Assembly: GCF_006124995.1 (NCBI RefSeq)
Contig: NZ_QEWN01000132.1
Span: forward strand, 62,001-126,000
DNA length: 64,000 nucleotides
Origin: Vibrio sp. Hep-1b-8
GTDB lineage: Bacteria > Pseudomonadota > Gammaproteobacteria > Enterobacterales > Vibrionaceae
Direction: 5' to 3'
The translations under genes were made by a program, and so were the position numbers. Shown here in pieces: positions 16,838 through 26,900 of this stretch. The notes under the pieces were generated by a model that worked only from the letters and a program-made list of their open reading frames with translations, was not told where the DNA came from and did not search any database. Positions within the stretch are counted from its first letter, which is position 1, and the number at the start of each line of letters is the position of its first letter.

Positions 16838-17683
16838 CTACTCCAACGGCTCTGTAGGTGCCTGACTGGCGACCTTTTTGGGAGCAAAAGCAACATCCCT
16901 TAGCGCCGCAGAATTGCCATCGATAAGTTCACCAAAATGGAAAATACCAAACTCACCGGGTTTCATACGATGCCACTCTTCGTTATCAGTCAATGGTTGC
17001 GTCGCAATAACCGAAACTATGTCATTAGGCGTTGTTTCTTCTTGGAAATTGATCTCTACATCTTCATCAATCAGTGACGCTTTACCAAACGGAGCGCGAC
17101 GCGTTATCCAATAAAGATGGTTGGTACAATATGTCATGATAAACTCACCGTCTGACAGCAGCATATTGAAGACACCTTTCTCTTTCAGTTGTTTGCAACA
17201 CTCGGCAATAAAACGAAATACGCCGACCATATCTTGTGGAGGCTGTGGATAACGCAGCTCCATTTGATTCAATAACCAGCAAAATGACAGTTCACTATCT
17301 GTTTGGCCGACAGGGCGATGACGACCCGAATCTAAGCCTTGATAGTCAGTGAGTTGCCCATTATGGGCAAAAGTCCAGTAACGTCCCCAAAGCTCTCGGG
17401 TAAATGGGTGGGTGTTTTCAAGGTTCACTGCTCCACGATTCGCTTGGCGAATATGGCTAATCACTGCACAGCTTTTAATTGGATAGTTCTGGACCAGTTC
17501 AGCAATTTTTGAGTCACAGCTAGGGTTGGGATCTTTAAAATTACGAAAGCCCTTGCCTTCGTAAAAAGTAATGCCCCAACCATCACGATGCGGACCGGTG
17601 TTGCCACCACGTTGCATAAGACCGGTAAAACTAAAACAGATATCGGTTGGCACATTGGCGCTCATTCCGAGCAGTTCACACAT
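16838..17683 (-). CDS. Class II glutamine amidotransferase (YafJ-type)
   Basis: 281-aa Ntn-hydrolase-type glutamine amidotransferase domain with no partner domain. The nucleophile is Cys2 (MCELLGMSAN, exposed after Met removal), and the family motifs HRDGWGITFY, HIRQANRG, NTHPF and HNGQLTDYQ are all present. E. coli YafJ is the closest remembered relative; its substrate is not established to my knowledge. It lies downstream of gmhA on the same strand, separated by two hairpins. Confidence 0.9.
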   Translation of the reverse strand: MCELLGMSANVPTDICFSFTGLMQRGGNTGPHRDGWGITFYEGKGFRNFKDPNPSCDSKIAELVQNYPIKSCAVISHIRQANRGAVNLENTHPFTRELWGRYWTFAHNGQLTDYQGLDSGRHRPVGQTDSELSFCWLLNQMELRYPQPPQDMVGVFRFIAECCKQLKEKGVFNMLLSDGEFIMTYCTNHLYWITRRAPFGKASLIDEDVEINFQEETTPNDIVSVIATQPLTDNEEWHRMKPGEFGIFHFGELIDGNSAALRDVAFAPKKVASQAPTEPLE

Positions 17684-17707
17684 GGTTTTAAAAACTCCCT
17701 ATACAGC

Positions 17708-17759
17708 AACCGTATTAGTGCAAAGCACTAATACGGTTTACAACCCTTGATAAAGGGTT
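17708..17759. repeat. Two adjacent hairpins between gmhA and yafJ
   Basis: A 14-bp perfect inverted repeat AACCGTATTAGTGC / GCACTAATACGGTT (17708-17721, 17725-17738) with loop AAA, and AACCCTT / AAGGGTT (17742-17748, 17753-17759) that reaches into the gmhA stop codon. No U-tract follows on the minus strand. Confidence 0.75.
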
Positions 17760-18336
17760 AATTTTCCATTTCTTTTTCAATCAGTTGGATCACAATGTGA
17801 ATAATCTTGATGTGAATCTCTTGGATGCGGTCTGCGTAACCAAAATGAGGTACACGGATTTCAATATCCGCCAGACCTGCCATTTTACCACCATCCTTAC
17901 CGGTTAGAGCGATGGTCTTCATACCCTTAGCGTGCGCAGCTTCAATCGCTTTAAGGATATTGCCAGAGTTACCTGAAGTCGACAGGCCAAATAGCACGTC
18001 ACCTTTTGAACCTACCGCTTCTACATAACGAGAGAAGACATACTCATAACCAAAGTCATTGCTGACACAAGATAAATGGCTTGGGTCCGAAATCGCAATG
18101 CCTGGCAAACCAGGACGATTTTCGCGGTAACGGCCTGTCAGTTCTTCTGCAAAATGCATCGCATCACAGTGTGAACCACCATTACCACATGACAGTACTT
18201 TACCGCCTTGCTTAAATGAATCCGCAATCATTTTCGCCGCAGCTTCAATTTGAGCGATGTTATTCTCGTCGCTCAAGAACTTGTTTAGAACATCAGCAGC
18301 TTCATTCAATTCGCTTTTAATCAGGTCCTGGTACAT
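17758..18336 (-). CDS. gmhA: Sedoheptulose-7-phosphate isomerase (phosphoheptose isomerase)
   Basis: 192-aa SIS-domain enzyme converting sedoheptulose 7-phosphate to D-glycero-D-manno-heptose 7-phosphate, the first step of ADP-heptose synthesis. Motifs [19 protein letters not shown] and STSGNS-N (sugar-phosphate binding) and the C-terminal zinc/histidine stretch [15 protein letters not shown] are intact. The start at 18336 ([10 protein letters not shown]) matches the family; the frame extends to 18378 without support. gmhB, two steps later in the pathway, is at 7306-7857, so the two genes are unlinked. Confidence 0.96.
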   Translation of the reverse strand: MYQDLIKSELNEAADVLNKFLSDENNIAQIEAAAKMIADSFKQGGKVLSCGNGGSHCDAMHFAEELTGRYRENRPGLPGIAISDPSHLSCVSNDFGYEYVFSRYVEAVGSKGDVLFGLSTSGNSGNILKAIEAAHAKGMKTIALTGKDGGKMAGLADIEIRVPHFGYADRIQEIHIKIIHIVIQLIEKEMEN

Positions 18337-18573
18337 AGGTTTTTCTCTAATTTTTGTAATAAATAGTTCTGTGAACAAGACAGAAACGGTTATCTACAGA
18401 GTTTACTCAAACAATTCTCACTGTCGATAGCTTGCCGATAACATTTACCGCTTTCTTGCCATTCTCCGCTCACAATTTCCGCACAGCTCGCCATTTTTAG
18501 ACCTTTGACTCTACTTAGATCACTTTTTGAACAAATATAGGTTTTACATTTCATTAATATTTTGATTACACTT

Positions 18574-18590
18574 AACTGGTTAGACCTCTT
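18574..18590. promoter_or_regulatory. FadR operator upstream of fadE
   Basis: AACTGGTTAGACCTCTT matches the FadR consensus at 15 of 17 positions. It lies 53 bp before the fadE start, in the presumed promoter. Repression of beta-oxidation genes by FadR is relieved by long-chain acyl-CoA in enterics and vibrios. Confidence 0.8.
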
Positions 18591-18642
18591 ACCCGTCACC
18601 GGCGAATAACCAACTATAAATCGCCGCAAAAGGAATATACAT

Positions 18643-21096
18643 ATGGACATTTTGCTCTCTATTCTTGGCTTTACCACGGTACTGGCAGTCTGCCTCTATC
18701 ATCGCACCTCACTGCTAGTGTCGATTGCTGCACTGACTGTAACCATGGTTGCGCTTTCAATTTTCGGTTCTGCTGGTTCACTTAGTTGGATACTGTTTAT
18801 CGCGGCAATTGCTACCTTAGCGGTTCCATCAATCCGTCAATCTCTGATTAGCAAGAAAGCGTTATCGCTGTTTAAAAAAGTGTTGCCTGCTATGTCTCAA
18901 ACAGAGAAAGAAGCACTCGATGCAGGTACGGTTTGGTGGGAAGCAGAACTCTTCAAAGGCAAGCCAGATTGGAAAAAGCTTCACGACATCAAAGCCCCTC
19001 AATTGAGCGCAGAAGAACAAGCATTCCTAGACGGCCCTGTGAACGAAGTCTGTGCCATGGTCAATGATTACCAAGTCACTCATGAGCTTGCCGATTTACC
19101 ACCTGAAGTTTGGCAATACCTAAAAGACAACAAATTCTTCGCGATGATCATTAAGAAAAAATATGGTGGCCTAGAGTTTTCAGCGTATGCACAATCCCTA
19201 GTATTGCAGAAACTGACCGGTGTCTCTGGTGTGCTGTCTTCAACGGTTGGCGTTCCTAACTCATTGGGTCCAGGTGAACTGCTGCAACATTACGGTACCA
19301 CTGAGCAAAAAGAATACTACTTGCCTCGACTTGCAGAAGGTAAAGAGATCCCATGTTTTGCCCTAACTAGCCCTGAAGCGGGTTCAGATGCGGGCTCAAT
19401 TCCAGATTTTGGTATTGTCTGCAAAGGTGAGTGGCAAGGTAAAGAAGTGCTTGGTATGCGTCTGACGTGGAACAAACGCTACATCACGCTGGCACCGGTT
19501 GCGACTGTGTTGGGTCTAGCGTTTAAACTGCGCGACCCAGATGGCCTACTTGGTGATCAACAAGATATTGGCATCACCTGTGCCCTTATTCCAACACATT
19601 TAGAAGGTGTTGAAATTGGCAACCGCCATTTCCCACTTAACGTGCCTTTCCAAAATGGTCCAACACGTGGCCAAGACCTGTTTGTTCCTCTTGATTTCAT
19701 CATCGGCGGTCCAAAAATGGCTGGCCAAGGCTGGCGTATGTTGGTTGAGTGTCTGTCGGTAGGTCGTGGTATCACTCTGCCTTCAAACTCGACGGGTGGC
19801 ATTAAGTCCGCCGCTTTAGCCACGGGAGCCTACGCTCGTATTCGCCGTCAGTTTAAGCAACCAATCGGCCACATGGAAGGTATCGAAGAGCCATTGGCAC
19901 GCCTTGGCGGCAATGCTTATGTCATGGATGCTGCAAGTAACCTAACAGTCGCGGGTATTGACCTTGGTGAGAAACCATCCGTCATCTCTGCGATTGTAAA
20001 ATACCACTGTACTCACCGTGGTCAGCAAAGCATCATCGACGCTATGGACATTGTCGGCGGAAAAGGCATCTGTCTTGGCCCTTCTAACTTCCTTGCTCGT
20101 GGTTACCAAGGTGCGCCCATTGCGGTGACAGTTGAAGGTGCAAACATTCTGACTCGCTCTATGATCATCTTTGGTCAAGGTGCTATTCGTTGTCACCCTT
20201 ACGTATTGGAAGAGATGAATGCAGCCTACTCAGAAGCCTCAGACGCGCTAGACAAGTTTGACTCTGCGCTGGCTGGACACGTCAGCTTTACCATGAGTAA
20301 TCTTGTTCGCAGCTTCTGGCTTGGTTTAACAGATGGTCGTTTCTCGGATGCACCGGTCAAAGATGCCACAACGCGTTACTACCAGAAGCTTAACCGATAC
20401 AGTGCCAACATTGCCTTCCTTTCTGATATTTCAATGGCAGTGCTTGGCGGTTCCCTGAAACGCAAGGAACGTCTATCTGCTCGCTTGGGCGATATTTTGA
20501 GCCAGTTGTACTTAAGCTCTGCAACATTAAAACGCTTTGAGAGTGACGGCCGTATTGCAGATGACCTACCTTTAGTACATTGGGGACTACAAGATAGTCT
20601 GAAACAAACTGAGTTGGCGATTGATGAGTTTTTAGCAAACTTCCCGAACAAAGTCCTCGGTAAAGCCCTGCGTCTAGTCATCATGCCGTTTGGTCGAGTT
20701 CGTAAAGCACCGAGTGATAAGCTGGATAGCCAAGTGGCTCAAATTCTGCAAACACCGAGCGAAACTCGTTCACGTATTGGCCGTAACCAATACTTGGCAG
20801 CAACTGAATTCAACGCGGCAGGTCGTATTGAGCAGGCTCTAGAAGTGATTCTGCAAGCAGAGCCAGTATTCAACAAAATCTGTGAGCAGCTAGGTCAACG
20901 TCGCCCATTCTTGCGTCTAGATGAAGTCGCTCAACTGGGCCTAGAAAAAGGCATCATTGATGCTGACGATGCGAAACTACTGACTGAAGCAGAGCAACAT
21001 CGCTTATACGTCATTAACGTTGATGACTTCAGCCCAGAGGAACTGGCTGCAAAGCCAATGCCTCTGCTTCAACCAGAGATGGATGAAGTGGCGTAA
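18643..21096 (+). CDS. fadE: Acyl-CoA dehydrogenase
   Basis: 817-aa FadE-type acyl-CoA dehydrogenase, first step of fatty acid beta-oxidation. The N-terminus has two hydrophobic segments (about 5-60), as in E. coli FadE. The dehydrogenase domain follows, with [15 protein letters not shown] (flavin/substrate region), [25 protein letters not shown] and [24 protein letters not shown], then the long C-terminal extension peculiar to FadE. Length is close to the 814 aa of E. coli. Single-gene unit with a FadR site upstream and a hairpin downstream. Confidence 0.96.
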   Translation: MDILLSILGFTTVLAVCLYHRTSLLVSIAALTVTMVALSIFGSAGSLSWILFIAAIATLAVPSIRQSLISKKALSLFKKVLPAMSQTEKEALDAGTVWWEAELFKGKPDWKKLHDIKAPQLSAEEQAFLDGPVNEVCAMVNDYQVTHELADLPPEVWQYLKDNKFFAMIIKKKYGGLEFSAYAQSLVLQKLTGVSGVLSSTVGVPNSLGPGELLQHYGTTEQKEYYLPRLAEGKEIPCFALTSPEAGSDAGSIPDFGIVCKGEWQGKEVLGMRLTWNKRYITLAPVATVLGLAFKLRDPDGLLGDQQDIGITCALIPTHLEGVEIGNRHFPLNVPFQNGPTRGQDLFVPLDFIIGGPKMAGQGWRMLVECLSVGRGITLPSNSTGGIKSAALATGAYARIRRQFKQPIGHMEGIEEPLARLGGNAYVMDAASNLTVAGIDLGEKPSVISAIVKYHCTHRGQQSIIDAMDIVGGKGICLGPSNFLARGYQGAPIAVTVEGANILTRSMIIFGQGAIRCHPYVLEEMNAAYSEASDALDKFDSALAGHVSFTMSNLVRSFWLGLTDGRFSDAPVKDATTRYYQKLNRYSANIAFLSDISMAVLGGSLKRKERLSARLGDILSQLYLSSATLKRFESDGRIADDLPLVHWGLQDSLKQTELAIDEFLANFPNKVLGKALRLVIMPFGRVRKAPSDKLDSQVAQILQTPSETRSRIGRNQYLAATEFNAAGRIEQALEVILQAEPVFNKICEQLGQRRPFLRLDEVAQLGLEKGIIDADDAKLLTEAEQHRLYVINVDDFSPEELAAKPMPLLQPEMDEVA

Positions 21097-21114
21097 CCCA
21101 ACTTAAAACTGAAA

Positions 21115-21146
21115 CAAAGGGCTGCAATCGCAGCCCTTTGTTTATT
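21115..21146 (+). terminator. Terminator of fadE
   Basis: 11-bp stem CAAAGGGCTGC / GCAGCCCTTTG, loop AATC, followed by TTTATT. Confidence 0.85.
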
Positions 21147-21212
21147 CTTGTATCAAAGAATGCCTAGAGGAAAGACGGTAGCCCCATTAACGCGGGTCCC
21201 ATTAACGACTCA

Positions 21213-22463
21213 CTACTTTTTAGGCATATCGAGTTGCATTTCCGGCAGTGCTTGTCTGCTTGCCTTTAGCTTACGCATAACAAACCAAACCGCGATACCC
21301 AATATCAGTACCACCAAATTACCCACACCAATTAGAATCATGGTACGAGTGCGTTTAGCTTCGCGCATCTCCATCATTTGAATTTCTTCCAGCATTTTTT
21401 GCTGCTTGAGACGCTCTTCTTCCTGCAAACGACGGGTTTCGGCAATATCTACCTCTTCTACCACGCTGTATGTGTGTTCACTGATCGGGAAAATCAGTGG
21501 TCGCTCAGAGCCCATTTCGGTTGCAAAGGCTTTACCATGCCAAGCATAGAGACCAAGATCGGCACTGTAAGGAATCTCAAGCGTCAGCTTATTGCTCTCT
21601 TCGCCCGCACTGCCCTGAACGGTGGTCAACGCACCATTAGGAGAGGTATGCTCAACGTGACCGGCAATCGAGCCTGGTTTAATCATTCCCTGCTCACCTG
21701 CAAAGACAATCTGGTTAGGACTCATTTCTTCACGAGACTGAATAAAGGTAGCCAACAGGGGCGATGGGTAGACTAAAACCTCTTGCTCTTGAGCACGCAA
21801 GAACACGCCATTACCAGAAGTGATTCTGACACGATACTTGCCTGGCTCACTGGTAATAGGCAAAGCAACGGTGAAAATACCATCGCCAGCAACCTCATCA
21901 AGATCCTTACCATCATCAGCGAACTCACCAATTACTTCAGGTAATGGACGTGCCTCCTTCACCAACGACTCTTCATTCTCGACATATTTCGTAAAGGTCA
22001 CTTTCAGTTTCACACGATCAAGAAAATCTCTTAATACGAGTGGCTGATTGTCTGAGGTCAAGCGGGCATTAAACTTAATCGACTCTCCTTGATACAATCG
22101 AGTCGGCAGCGTGTCCGTGGACAGCTCAAGATGAGAAATCAGCTTTATCTTGTTCTTGGGAGTCACTTTACCAATTGCTTGCCAAGGGCCAGGCATAGGA
22201 TTATCAATGGAAACGATGTCCATTGAAGGTTCTTGGTACCAGCGAACATTGTCTGGACTACGCCAGGCATAATATTTCTTGCCGTCGGGTCTCACTAAGA
22301 CCACTGGTTGAGAACTTTGCGCTCGGTAGATAACAAAGGTAATTTGCTTAATCGACGGGTCGACTCTAAAGCGATTATCCAACAACGACATTGAGGTTCC
22401 TTCGGCAGCATAGCCTAACGAACTAAATACAAAACCTAAAATGGCAATCCAAAACCTCAACAT
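21213..22463 (-). CDS. TIGR03503-type conserved protein with C-terminal membrane anchor
   Basis: 416-aa protein of unknown function found next to dnaQ in vibrios; I recognise it as the TIGR03503 family. Visible parts: signal peptide (cleavage near YAA at about 20), a predicted periplasmic beta-rich body of about 300 residues with a region resembling immunoglobulin-like or choice-of-anchor repeats (DLDEVAGDGIFTVALPI, PGKYRVRI), a charged Glu/Arg/Lys-rich coiled coil (about 345-375), one transmembrane helix (about 378-398) and a short basic cytoplasmic tail. GGAG sits just before the ATG. It starts 8 bp after dnaQ ends, so they form an operon. Confidence 0.75.
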   Translation of the reverse strand: MLRFWIAILGFVFSSLGYAAEGTSMSLLDNRFRVDPSIKQITFVIYRAQSSQPVVLVRPDGKKYYAWRSPDNVRWYQEPSMDIVSIDNPMPGPWQAIGKVTPKNKIKLISHLELSTDTLPTRLYQGESIKFNARLTSDNQPLVLRDFLDRVKLKVTFTKYVENEESLVKEARPLPEVIGEFADDGKDLDEVAGDGIFTVALPITSEPGKYRVRITSGNGVFLRAQEQEVLVYPSPLLATFIQSREEMSPNQIVFAGEQGMIKPGSIAGHVEHTSPNGALTTVQGSAGEESNKLTLEIPYSADLGLYAWHGKAFATEMGSERPLIFPISEHTYSVVEEVDIAETRRLQEEERLKQQKMLEEIQMMEMREAKRTRTMILIGVGNLVVLILGIAVWFVMRKLKASRQALPEMQLDMPKK

Positions 22464-22471
22464 CCTTTCTC

Positions 22472-23209
22472 CTACTGACGCCAGAGACAGCTACCGCTGT
22501 TCTCTACTATGTCTAATCTACTTTGGTGGGCTTCTAATTCATCGGCTGTTGCACGTAAAACCTTTAGCGATTTTCGACCACTTGCCGCACGTTTTATGAC
22601 TTCGCCCTCTTCACCTCCAGAGCTCCCTGCATTGAACTGCAGCGAAGTCTGTCCACCCGTCATTAGCAGGTAAACATCTGCCAGAATCTCGGCATCGAGT
22701 AATGCCCCGTGGAGAGTACGGTGAGAGTTATCTATACCGTAACGATCACAAAGTACGTCAAGGTTGTTTCGCTTGCCAGGGAAGATTTTCTTCGCCATAG
22801 CCAGCGTATCGGTCACTTTACAATAGTCAATCGTCTTGCCGATGCTAGGGTCAAGCATCCGAAACTCATTGTCCATGAAGCCAACGTCGAAGGGCGCATT
22901 GTGCGCCACCAGCTCAGCCCCTTTGATGAAGTCTAGAAATTCAGCATGGACATCACGATAGTCTGGTTTGTCGACCAAAAACTCATCGGTAATACCGTGA
23001 ACTTCTACCGCATCAGGCTGAATTTCACGATCGGGTTTGATGTAGACATGGAAATGACGCCCTGTCAGTTTGCGGTTTATGATCTCCACAGCACCGATTT
23101 CAATGATTCGGTGATCCTGATAGTGAGGTCCACCCTCACGGTTCATACCTGTGGTTTCTGTATCGAGTACAACGATACGATGTTGATTAGAATTGTTGCT
23201 GGTATTCAT
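22472..23209 (-). CDS. dnaQ: DNA polymerase III epsilon subunit, 3'-5' exonuclease
   Basis: 245-aa DEDDh proofreading exonuclease of the replicase core. ExoI motif VLDTETTGM (D16, E18), ExoII around LVAHNAPFDVGFMDNEF and ExoIII HRTLHGALLDAEILADVYL are intact. A linker and the C-terminal segment that binds the alpha subunit follow from about 185. It is divergent from rnhA with a 56-bp gap, the same arrangement as in E. coli, so the two promoters overlap. Confidence 0.97.
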   Translation of the reverse strand: MNTSNNSNQHRIVVLDTETTGMNREGGPHYQDHRIIEIGAVEIINRKLTGRHFHVYIKPDREIQPDAVEVHGITDEFLVDKPDYRDVHAEFLDFIKGAELVAHNAPFDVGFMDNEFRMLDPSIGKTIDYCKVTDTLAMAKKIFPGKRNNLDVLCDRYGIDNSHRTLHGALLDAEILADVYLLMTGGQTSLQFNAGSSGGEEGEVIKRAASGRKSLKVLRATADELEAHQSRLDIVENSGSCLWRQ

Positions 23210-23265
23210 AACAATATGTGTGTCAGACTATGTCAATAATGTGCTTAACCCAATAGTATCAAATC

Positions 23266-23730
23266 ATGACGAAACAGGTGGAAATTTTCACTGATGGTTC
23301 TTGTTTAGGTAACCCAGGTCCTGGTGGTTACGGAATCGTACTCCGCTATAAACAGGTCGAAAAAACGCTCGCCAAAGGTTTTACCCTTACCACAAACAAC
23401 CGTATGGAAATGATGGCTACCATTGTCGCCTTGCAAGCTTTAAAAGAGCCATGCGACGTAATTCTAACGACCGACAGTCAATATGTTCGTCAAGGTATTA
23501 CTCAGTGGATACACAACTGGAAAAAGCGCGGCTGGAAAACAGCAGACAAGAAACCCGTTAAGAATGCCGATCTTTGGCAAGCGCTTGATACAGAAACCCA
23601 GCGCCATAGCATCGATTGGCGCTGGGTCAAAGGTCACGCAGGGCATAGAGAAAACGAAATGTGTGATGAATTAGCCCGTACCGCAGCGGAAAACCCAACC
23701 GATGAAGATGTCGGTTATCAGCCTAGCTAG
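23266..23730 (+). CDS. rnhA: Ribonuclease HI
   Basis: 154-aa RNase H1 that degrades RNA in RNA:DNA hybrids such as Okazaki primers and R-loops. The catalytic carboxylates are all present at the E. coli positions: D10, E48, D70 and D134, with H124. The basic-protrusion region ([17 protein letters not shown]) is intact. Its TAG stop overlaps the stop of the convergent methyltransferase gene by the palindrome CTAG. Confidence 0.97.
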   Translation: MTKQVEIFTDGSCLGNPGPGGYGIVLRYKQVEKTLAKGFTLTTNNRMEMMATIVALQALKEPCDVILTTDSQYVRQGITQWIHNWKKRGWKTADKKPVKNADLWQALDTETQRHSIDWRWVKGHAGHRENEMCDELARTAAENPTDEDVGYQPS

Positions 23731-24470
23731 TTGGAGCTAGACTGTCGGCTCGACACTTTGTAATTGACGCCAACTGGCGTCAATTTTCGTTTTAACTTCC
23801 AGTGAGGCTTAATTAGCTTGAGTGGATAAGTACGTTTTCGTGCCACGATAAAATAGAGACTTCCCGCAGGTGCCGCCCAATCGCCAAGACTGTTCTCCAA
23901 CCAAGTCCACATAGTGCGATATTTCTGCATAGGGAACAGTGCGTAACTGTCGCACTCCAACACCTGATAGTTTAATAGCCCAAGCCAATCTTTAACTCGA
24001 TTGGGCGTAAACATCCGACCGCTCCATGGTAAATTGTTACGTCGCCAAGGCATTAAGCTCGCAAGCCCAGTAAAACTGATTGGGTTGAAACCCGTTATAA
24101 TCAGGTAACCATCATCAATCATGACTCGGTCAACTTCTCGTAACATACGATGAGGATCGTTACAGTAGTCAAGTTGATGGGACATCAGCACAGCATCGAA
24201 ACTTTTTTCCAGAAAGGGCAAATCGTAACCATCTGCAATCACATTGTGCAAAGGGTTCTGGATATCTAAGTGAACTTGATGTTGAATGTTACAGTTGAAG
24301 CTGGTTAACTCGCAGCTCAACCCGCCCAGCTTAAGTAGGTGATATCCGAATAGTTTTGGGCACCATTCGTCAATGCGGGTTTGAATTGAATCACTGACCC
24401 ACTGGCCATTTTTTAGCTGAGACCATGAATGAGGCTTTTCAAGCTTTTTTCTGCTAAGTGCTGGTTTCAT
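23727..24470 (-). CDS. SAM-dependent methyltransferase (YafS-type)
   Basis: 247-aa class I methyltransferase-like protein. A Methyltransferase_11-type core is visible around [37 protein letters not shown] (about 68-105), though the canonical GxGxG loop is degenerate ([11 protein letters not shown]). A C-terminal basic tail follows. E. coli YafS occupies the same place beside rnhA and gloB. Substrate unknown. Divergent from gloB with 38 bp between starts. Confidence 0.82.
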   Translation of the reverse strand: MKPALSRKKLEKPHSWSQLKNGQWVSDSIQTRIDEWCPKLFGYHLLKLGGLSCELTSFNCNIQHQVHLDIQNPLHNVIADGYDLPFLEKSFDAVLMSHQLDYCNDPHRMLREVDRVMIDDGYLIITGFNPISFTGLASLMPWRRNNLPWSGRMFTPNRVKDWLGLLNYQVLECDSYALFPMQKYRTMWTWLENSLGDWAAPAGSLYFIVARKRTYPLKLIKPHWKLKRKLTPVGVNYKVSSRQSSSN

Positions 24471-24508
24471 ATATAACCTGCTTCACCCTGGTAACTGGAG
24501 ACACAACC

Positions 24509-25267
24509 ATGTTGAATATCAAAAGCATACCCGCATTTAATGATAATTACATCTGGGTAATTGAAAATAGCGATCGTCGTTGTGCTGTGGTTGATCCAGG
24601 TGACGCGACCCCAGTCCTCACTTACCTAAAAGAGCACGAACTGAATTTAGAGGCAATTCTCATTACTCACCACCACAATGACCATATTGGTGGTGTTGCT
24701 GAGCTGGTACGACAGTTTCCTAACGTCGATGTTGTCGGACCCGCCAACGAACCTGTACCCACCTTAACTCATGCCGTCGATGCAGGAGATCAAATAGAGC
24801 TATTTGATGAAATCTTTTTTGTTCTAGGTTTAGAAGGCCATACTAGTGGCCATATCGGCTATGTCGGAGATGGAAAGTTATTCTGTGGTGACGTGCTGTT
24901 CTCTGCCGGATGTGGGCGCGTATTTGAGGGAACGATGGAACAGATGCATAACTCTCTCAACAAACTCGCAGCCTTGCCAGAAGAGACGGAGGTCTACTGT
25001 GCACACGAGTACACCACCAGCAATCTGGCCTTTGCACTGGCCGTTGAACCAGATAATAGTCAGTTGCAACAATATCGAGACGAAGTAAACCGCTTAAGAG
25101 CGCAAAACAAACCGACGTTACCGACTACCATTCGCCGAGAAAAGTGGATCAATCCATTTTTGCGTACCGATCAGCCTAGCGTTATCCGTTCCGTATCAAA
25201 TAGAACCTCTCAAACTGATCCACTCGCGATTTTTACGGCATTACGTGAGTGGAAGAACGAATTTTAA
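24509..25267 (+). CDS. gloB: Hydroxyacylglutathione hydrolase (glyoxalase II)
   Basis: 252-aa metallo-beta-lactamase-fold enzyme that hydrolyses S-lactoylglutathione in methylglyoxal detoxification. The binuclear metal motif THHHNDH is at 53-59, GHTSGHI carries a further His, and [13 protein letters not shown] carries the bridging Asp. The C-terminal helical domain has the glutathione-binding KWINPFLRT-like stretch. The start at 24509 follows GGAG by eight bases; the 17-residue upstream extension is not supported. Confidence 0.96.
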   Translation: MLNIKSIPAFNDNYIWVIENSDRRCAVVDPGDATPVLTYLKEHELNLEAILITHHHNDHIGGVAELVRQFPNVDVVGPANEPVPTLTHAVDAGDQIELFDEIFFVLGLEGHTSGHIGYVGDGKLFCGDVLFSAGCGRVFEGTMEQMHNSLNKLAALPEETEVYCAHEYTTSNLAFALAVEPDNSQLQQYRDEVNRLRAQNKPTLPTTIRREKWINPFLRTDQPSVIRSVSNRTSQTDPLAIFTALREWKNEF

Positions 25268-25337
25268 CGATTTGCTGCTTGTCACCTACTGAGAGAGGCA
25301 AGTATTATCAGCAGCCAAATAGAAAAAGGGCTGTGCA

Positions 25338-26900
25338 ATGCGAGTTAAACACAGCTGGGTATTGGCATTACTCTTAGCAGGTTGTCAGCTTACCCAGCCG
25401 ACCGATTCTGGAGAAGCCGTCTCTCCAGATACCAACAATCCAACCATAACACCGACTGAGCCTGTAGCTCAGCCAGAAAAACCGGTAGTCAAAGTCGAGC
25501 CGGTGGTCACACCGCAAACTCAGCAAGACGTCTGGCAGCGTATCGCGATGCAACTCGATATGCCGATCCCTGATCACCAACTGGTCGATTACTACCGCAC
25601 ATGGTATTTGAAGCATCCAAATCATTTAAAAACGGTTTCGCAACGCGCCGAACCTTTCCTATATTTGATTACAGAGAAGATCGAACAACGTGGCTTGCCA
25701 CTGGAACTGGCACTTCTTCCTGTCGTTGAAAGTTCATTTGATGCCTTCGCTTACTCTCATGGTAGTGCCGCTGGTTTATGGCAGTTTGTTCCCGGTACGG
25801 GCGAGATGTACGGTCTCAAACAAAACTTCTGGTACGATGGTCGTCGCGATGTCCCCGCTGCGACAGATGCTGCACTCGATTACCTGACTTACCTAAATAA
25901 GCGTTTTGATGGCGATTGGACACACGCGATTGCCGCGTACAACAGCGGTGGCGGCCGTGTCTCCAGCGCTATCCGCAAAAACAACAAACTCGGTAAGCCA
26001 ATCGACTTCTTCTCTCTCGACTTACCAAAAGAAACCAGTGGTTATGTGCCAAAATTACTGGCTCTGGCAGACATTGTCGCCAATCAAGAAAAATACGGTA
26101 TTGAAATCCCACCTATCGCCAACCGACAGGTTGTGGAATTGGTCAATCCCAAAGAACAGCTCGACCTTGCTATCGCGGCTAACTACGCTGGTATCAGTGT
26201 CAAAGAGCTGCAAAGCTTGAATCCAGCATACAACCAATGGGCTACAGCACCAGATGGTCCACACCAGTTGCTGCTACCTATGGACAACGTCGCTCAGTTT
26301 AACAGTGCGGCTAGCAAAAACCGTGGTAAAGGGATGAAAGTGGTACGCTACAAAGTGAAATCCGGCGATACTTTGAGTGTTTTGGCTGAGAAATATAACA
26401 CGACAGCCCAAGTCATCCGCACTGCGAATAATATTAGCGGCAATAACATCCGAATCGGCCAACACATAATGATTCCGACCTCAACTCGTGACGACAAAGC
26501 GTATGCCCTCAGCGCATCAAACCGCTTAGCTAAAACGCAGTCTGAAAGTCGAGGTCAGTACAAACAGACTCATACGGTACGTTCTGGCGATAGCTTATGG
26601 TCCATTGCCAAAGCCAACAAAGTGTCTCACCAATCTCTTGCGAAATGGAATGGAATGGGACCAAGAGATACCCTGCGAGTTGGGCAGAAACTGGTTATTT
26701 GGAAAAATAGCTCTGATGGCGCCGTCGTCAGAACCGTCTTCTATAGCGTTCGCTCAGGAGACACGATCAGTGGTATTGCCACCAAATTTAAAGTGAAGTC
26801 CAATGACATCGTCAAATGGAATGATCTGAGCAATCAGAAGTACCTCAAACCAGGTCAAAAGCTGAAGCTGTATGTTGATGTAACTAAGGTAAGTGTATGA
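25338..26900 (+). CDS. mltD: Membrane-bound lytic murein transglycosylase D
   Basis: 520-aa lipoprotein (lipobox LAGC, C16) that cleaves peptidoglycan to 1,6-anhydro-muropeptides. The SLT domain (about 110-235) has the catalytic Glu in PVVESSFDAFA (E131), then SAAGLWQFVPGTG and AIAAYNSGGGRV. Three LysM repeats follow (about 338-383, 413-458, 470-515), each with the RSGDT/S-type motif. Location is the inner face of the outer membrane. The last codons overlap the next gene by ATGA, suggesting coupled translation. Confidence 0.95.
   Translation: MRVKHSWVLALLLAGCQLTQPTDSGEAVSPDTNNPTITPTEPVAQPEKPVVKVEPVVTPQTQQDVWQRIAMQLDMPIPDHQLVDYYRTWYLKHPNHLKTVSQRAEPFLYLITEKIEQRGLPLELALLPVVESSFDAFAYSHGSAAGLWQFVPGTGEMYGLKQNFWYDGRRDVPAATDAALDYLTYLNKRFDGDWTHAIAAYNSGGGRVSSAIRKNNKLGKPIDFFSLDLPKETSGYVPKLLALADIVANQEKYGIEIPPIANRQVVELVNPKEQLDLAIAANYAGISVKELQSLNPAYNQWATAPDGPHQLLLPMDNVAQFNSAASKNRGKGMKVVRYKVKSGDTLSVLAEKYNTTAQVIRTANNISGNNIRIGQHIMIPTSTRDDKAYALSASNRLAKTQSESRGQYKQTHTVRSGDSLWSIAKANKVSHQSLAKWNGMGPRDTLRVGQKLVIWKNSSDGAVVRTVFYSVRSGDTISGIATKFKVKSNDIVKWNDLSNQKYLKPGQKLKLYVDVTKVSV

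Noticed and set aside
18390-18677. Minus-strand 95-aa frame between gmhA and fadE
   Set aside because: Covers the fadE promoter and FadR site and shows no family features.
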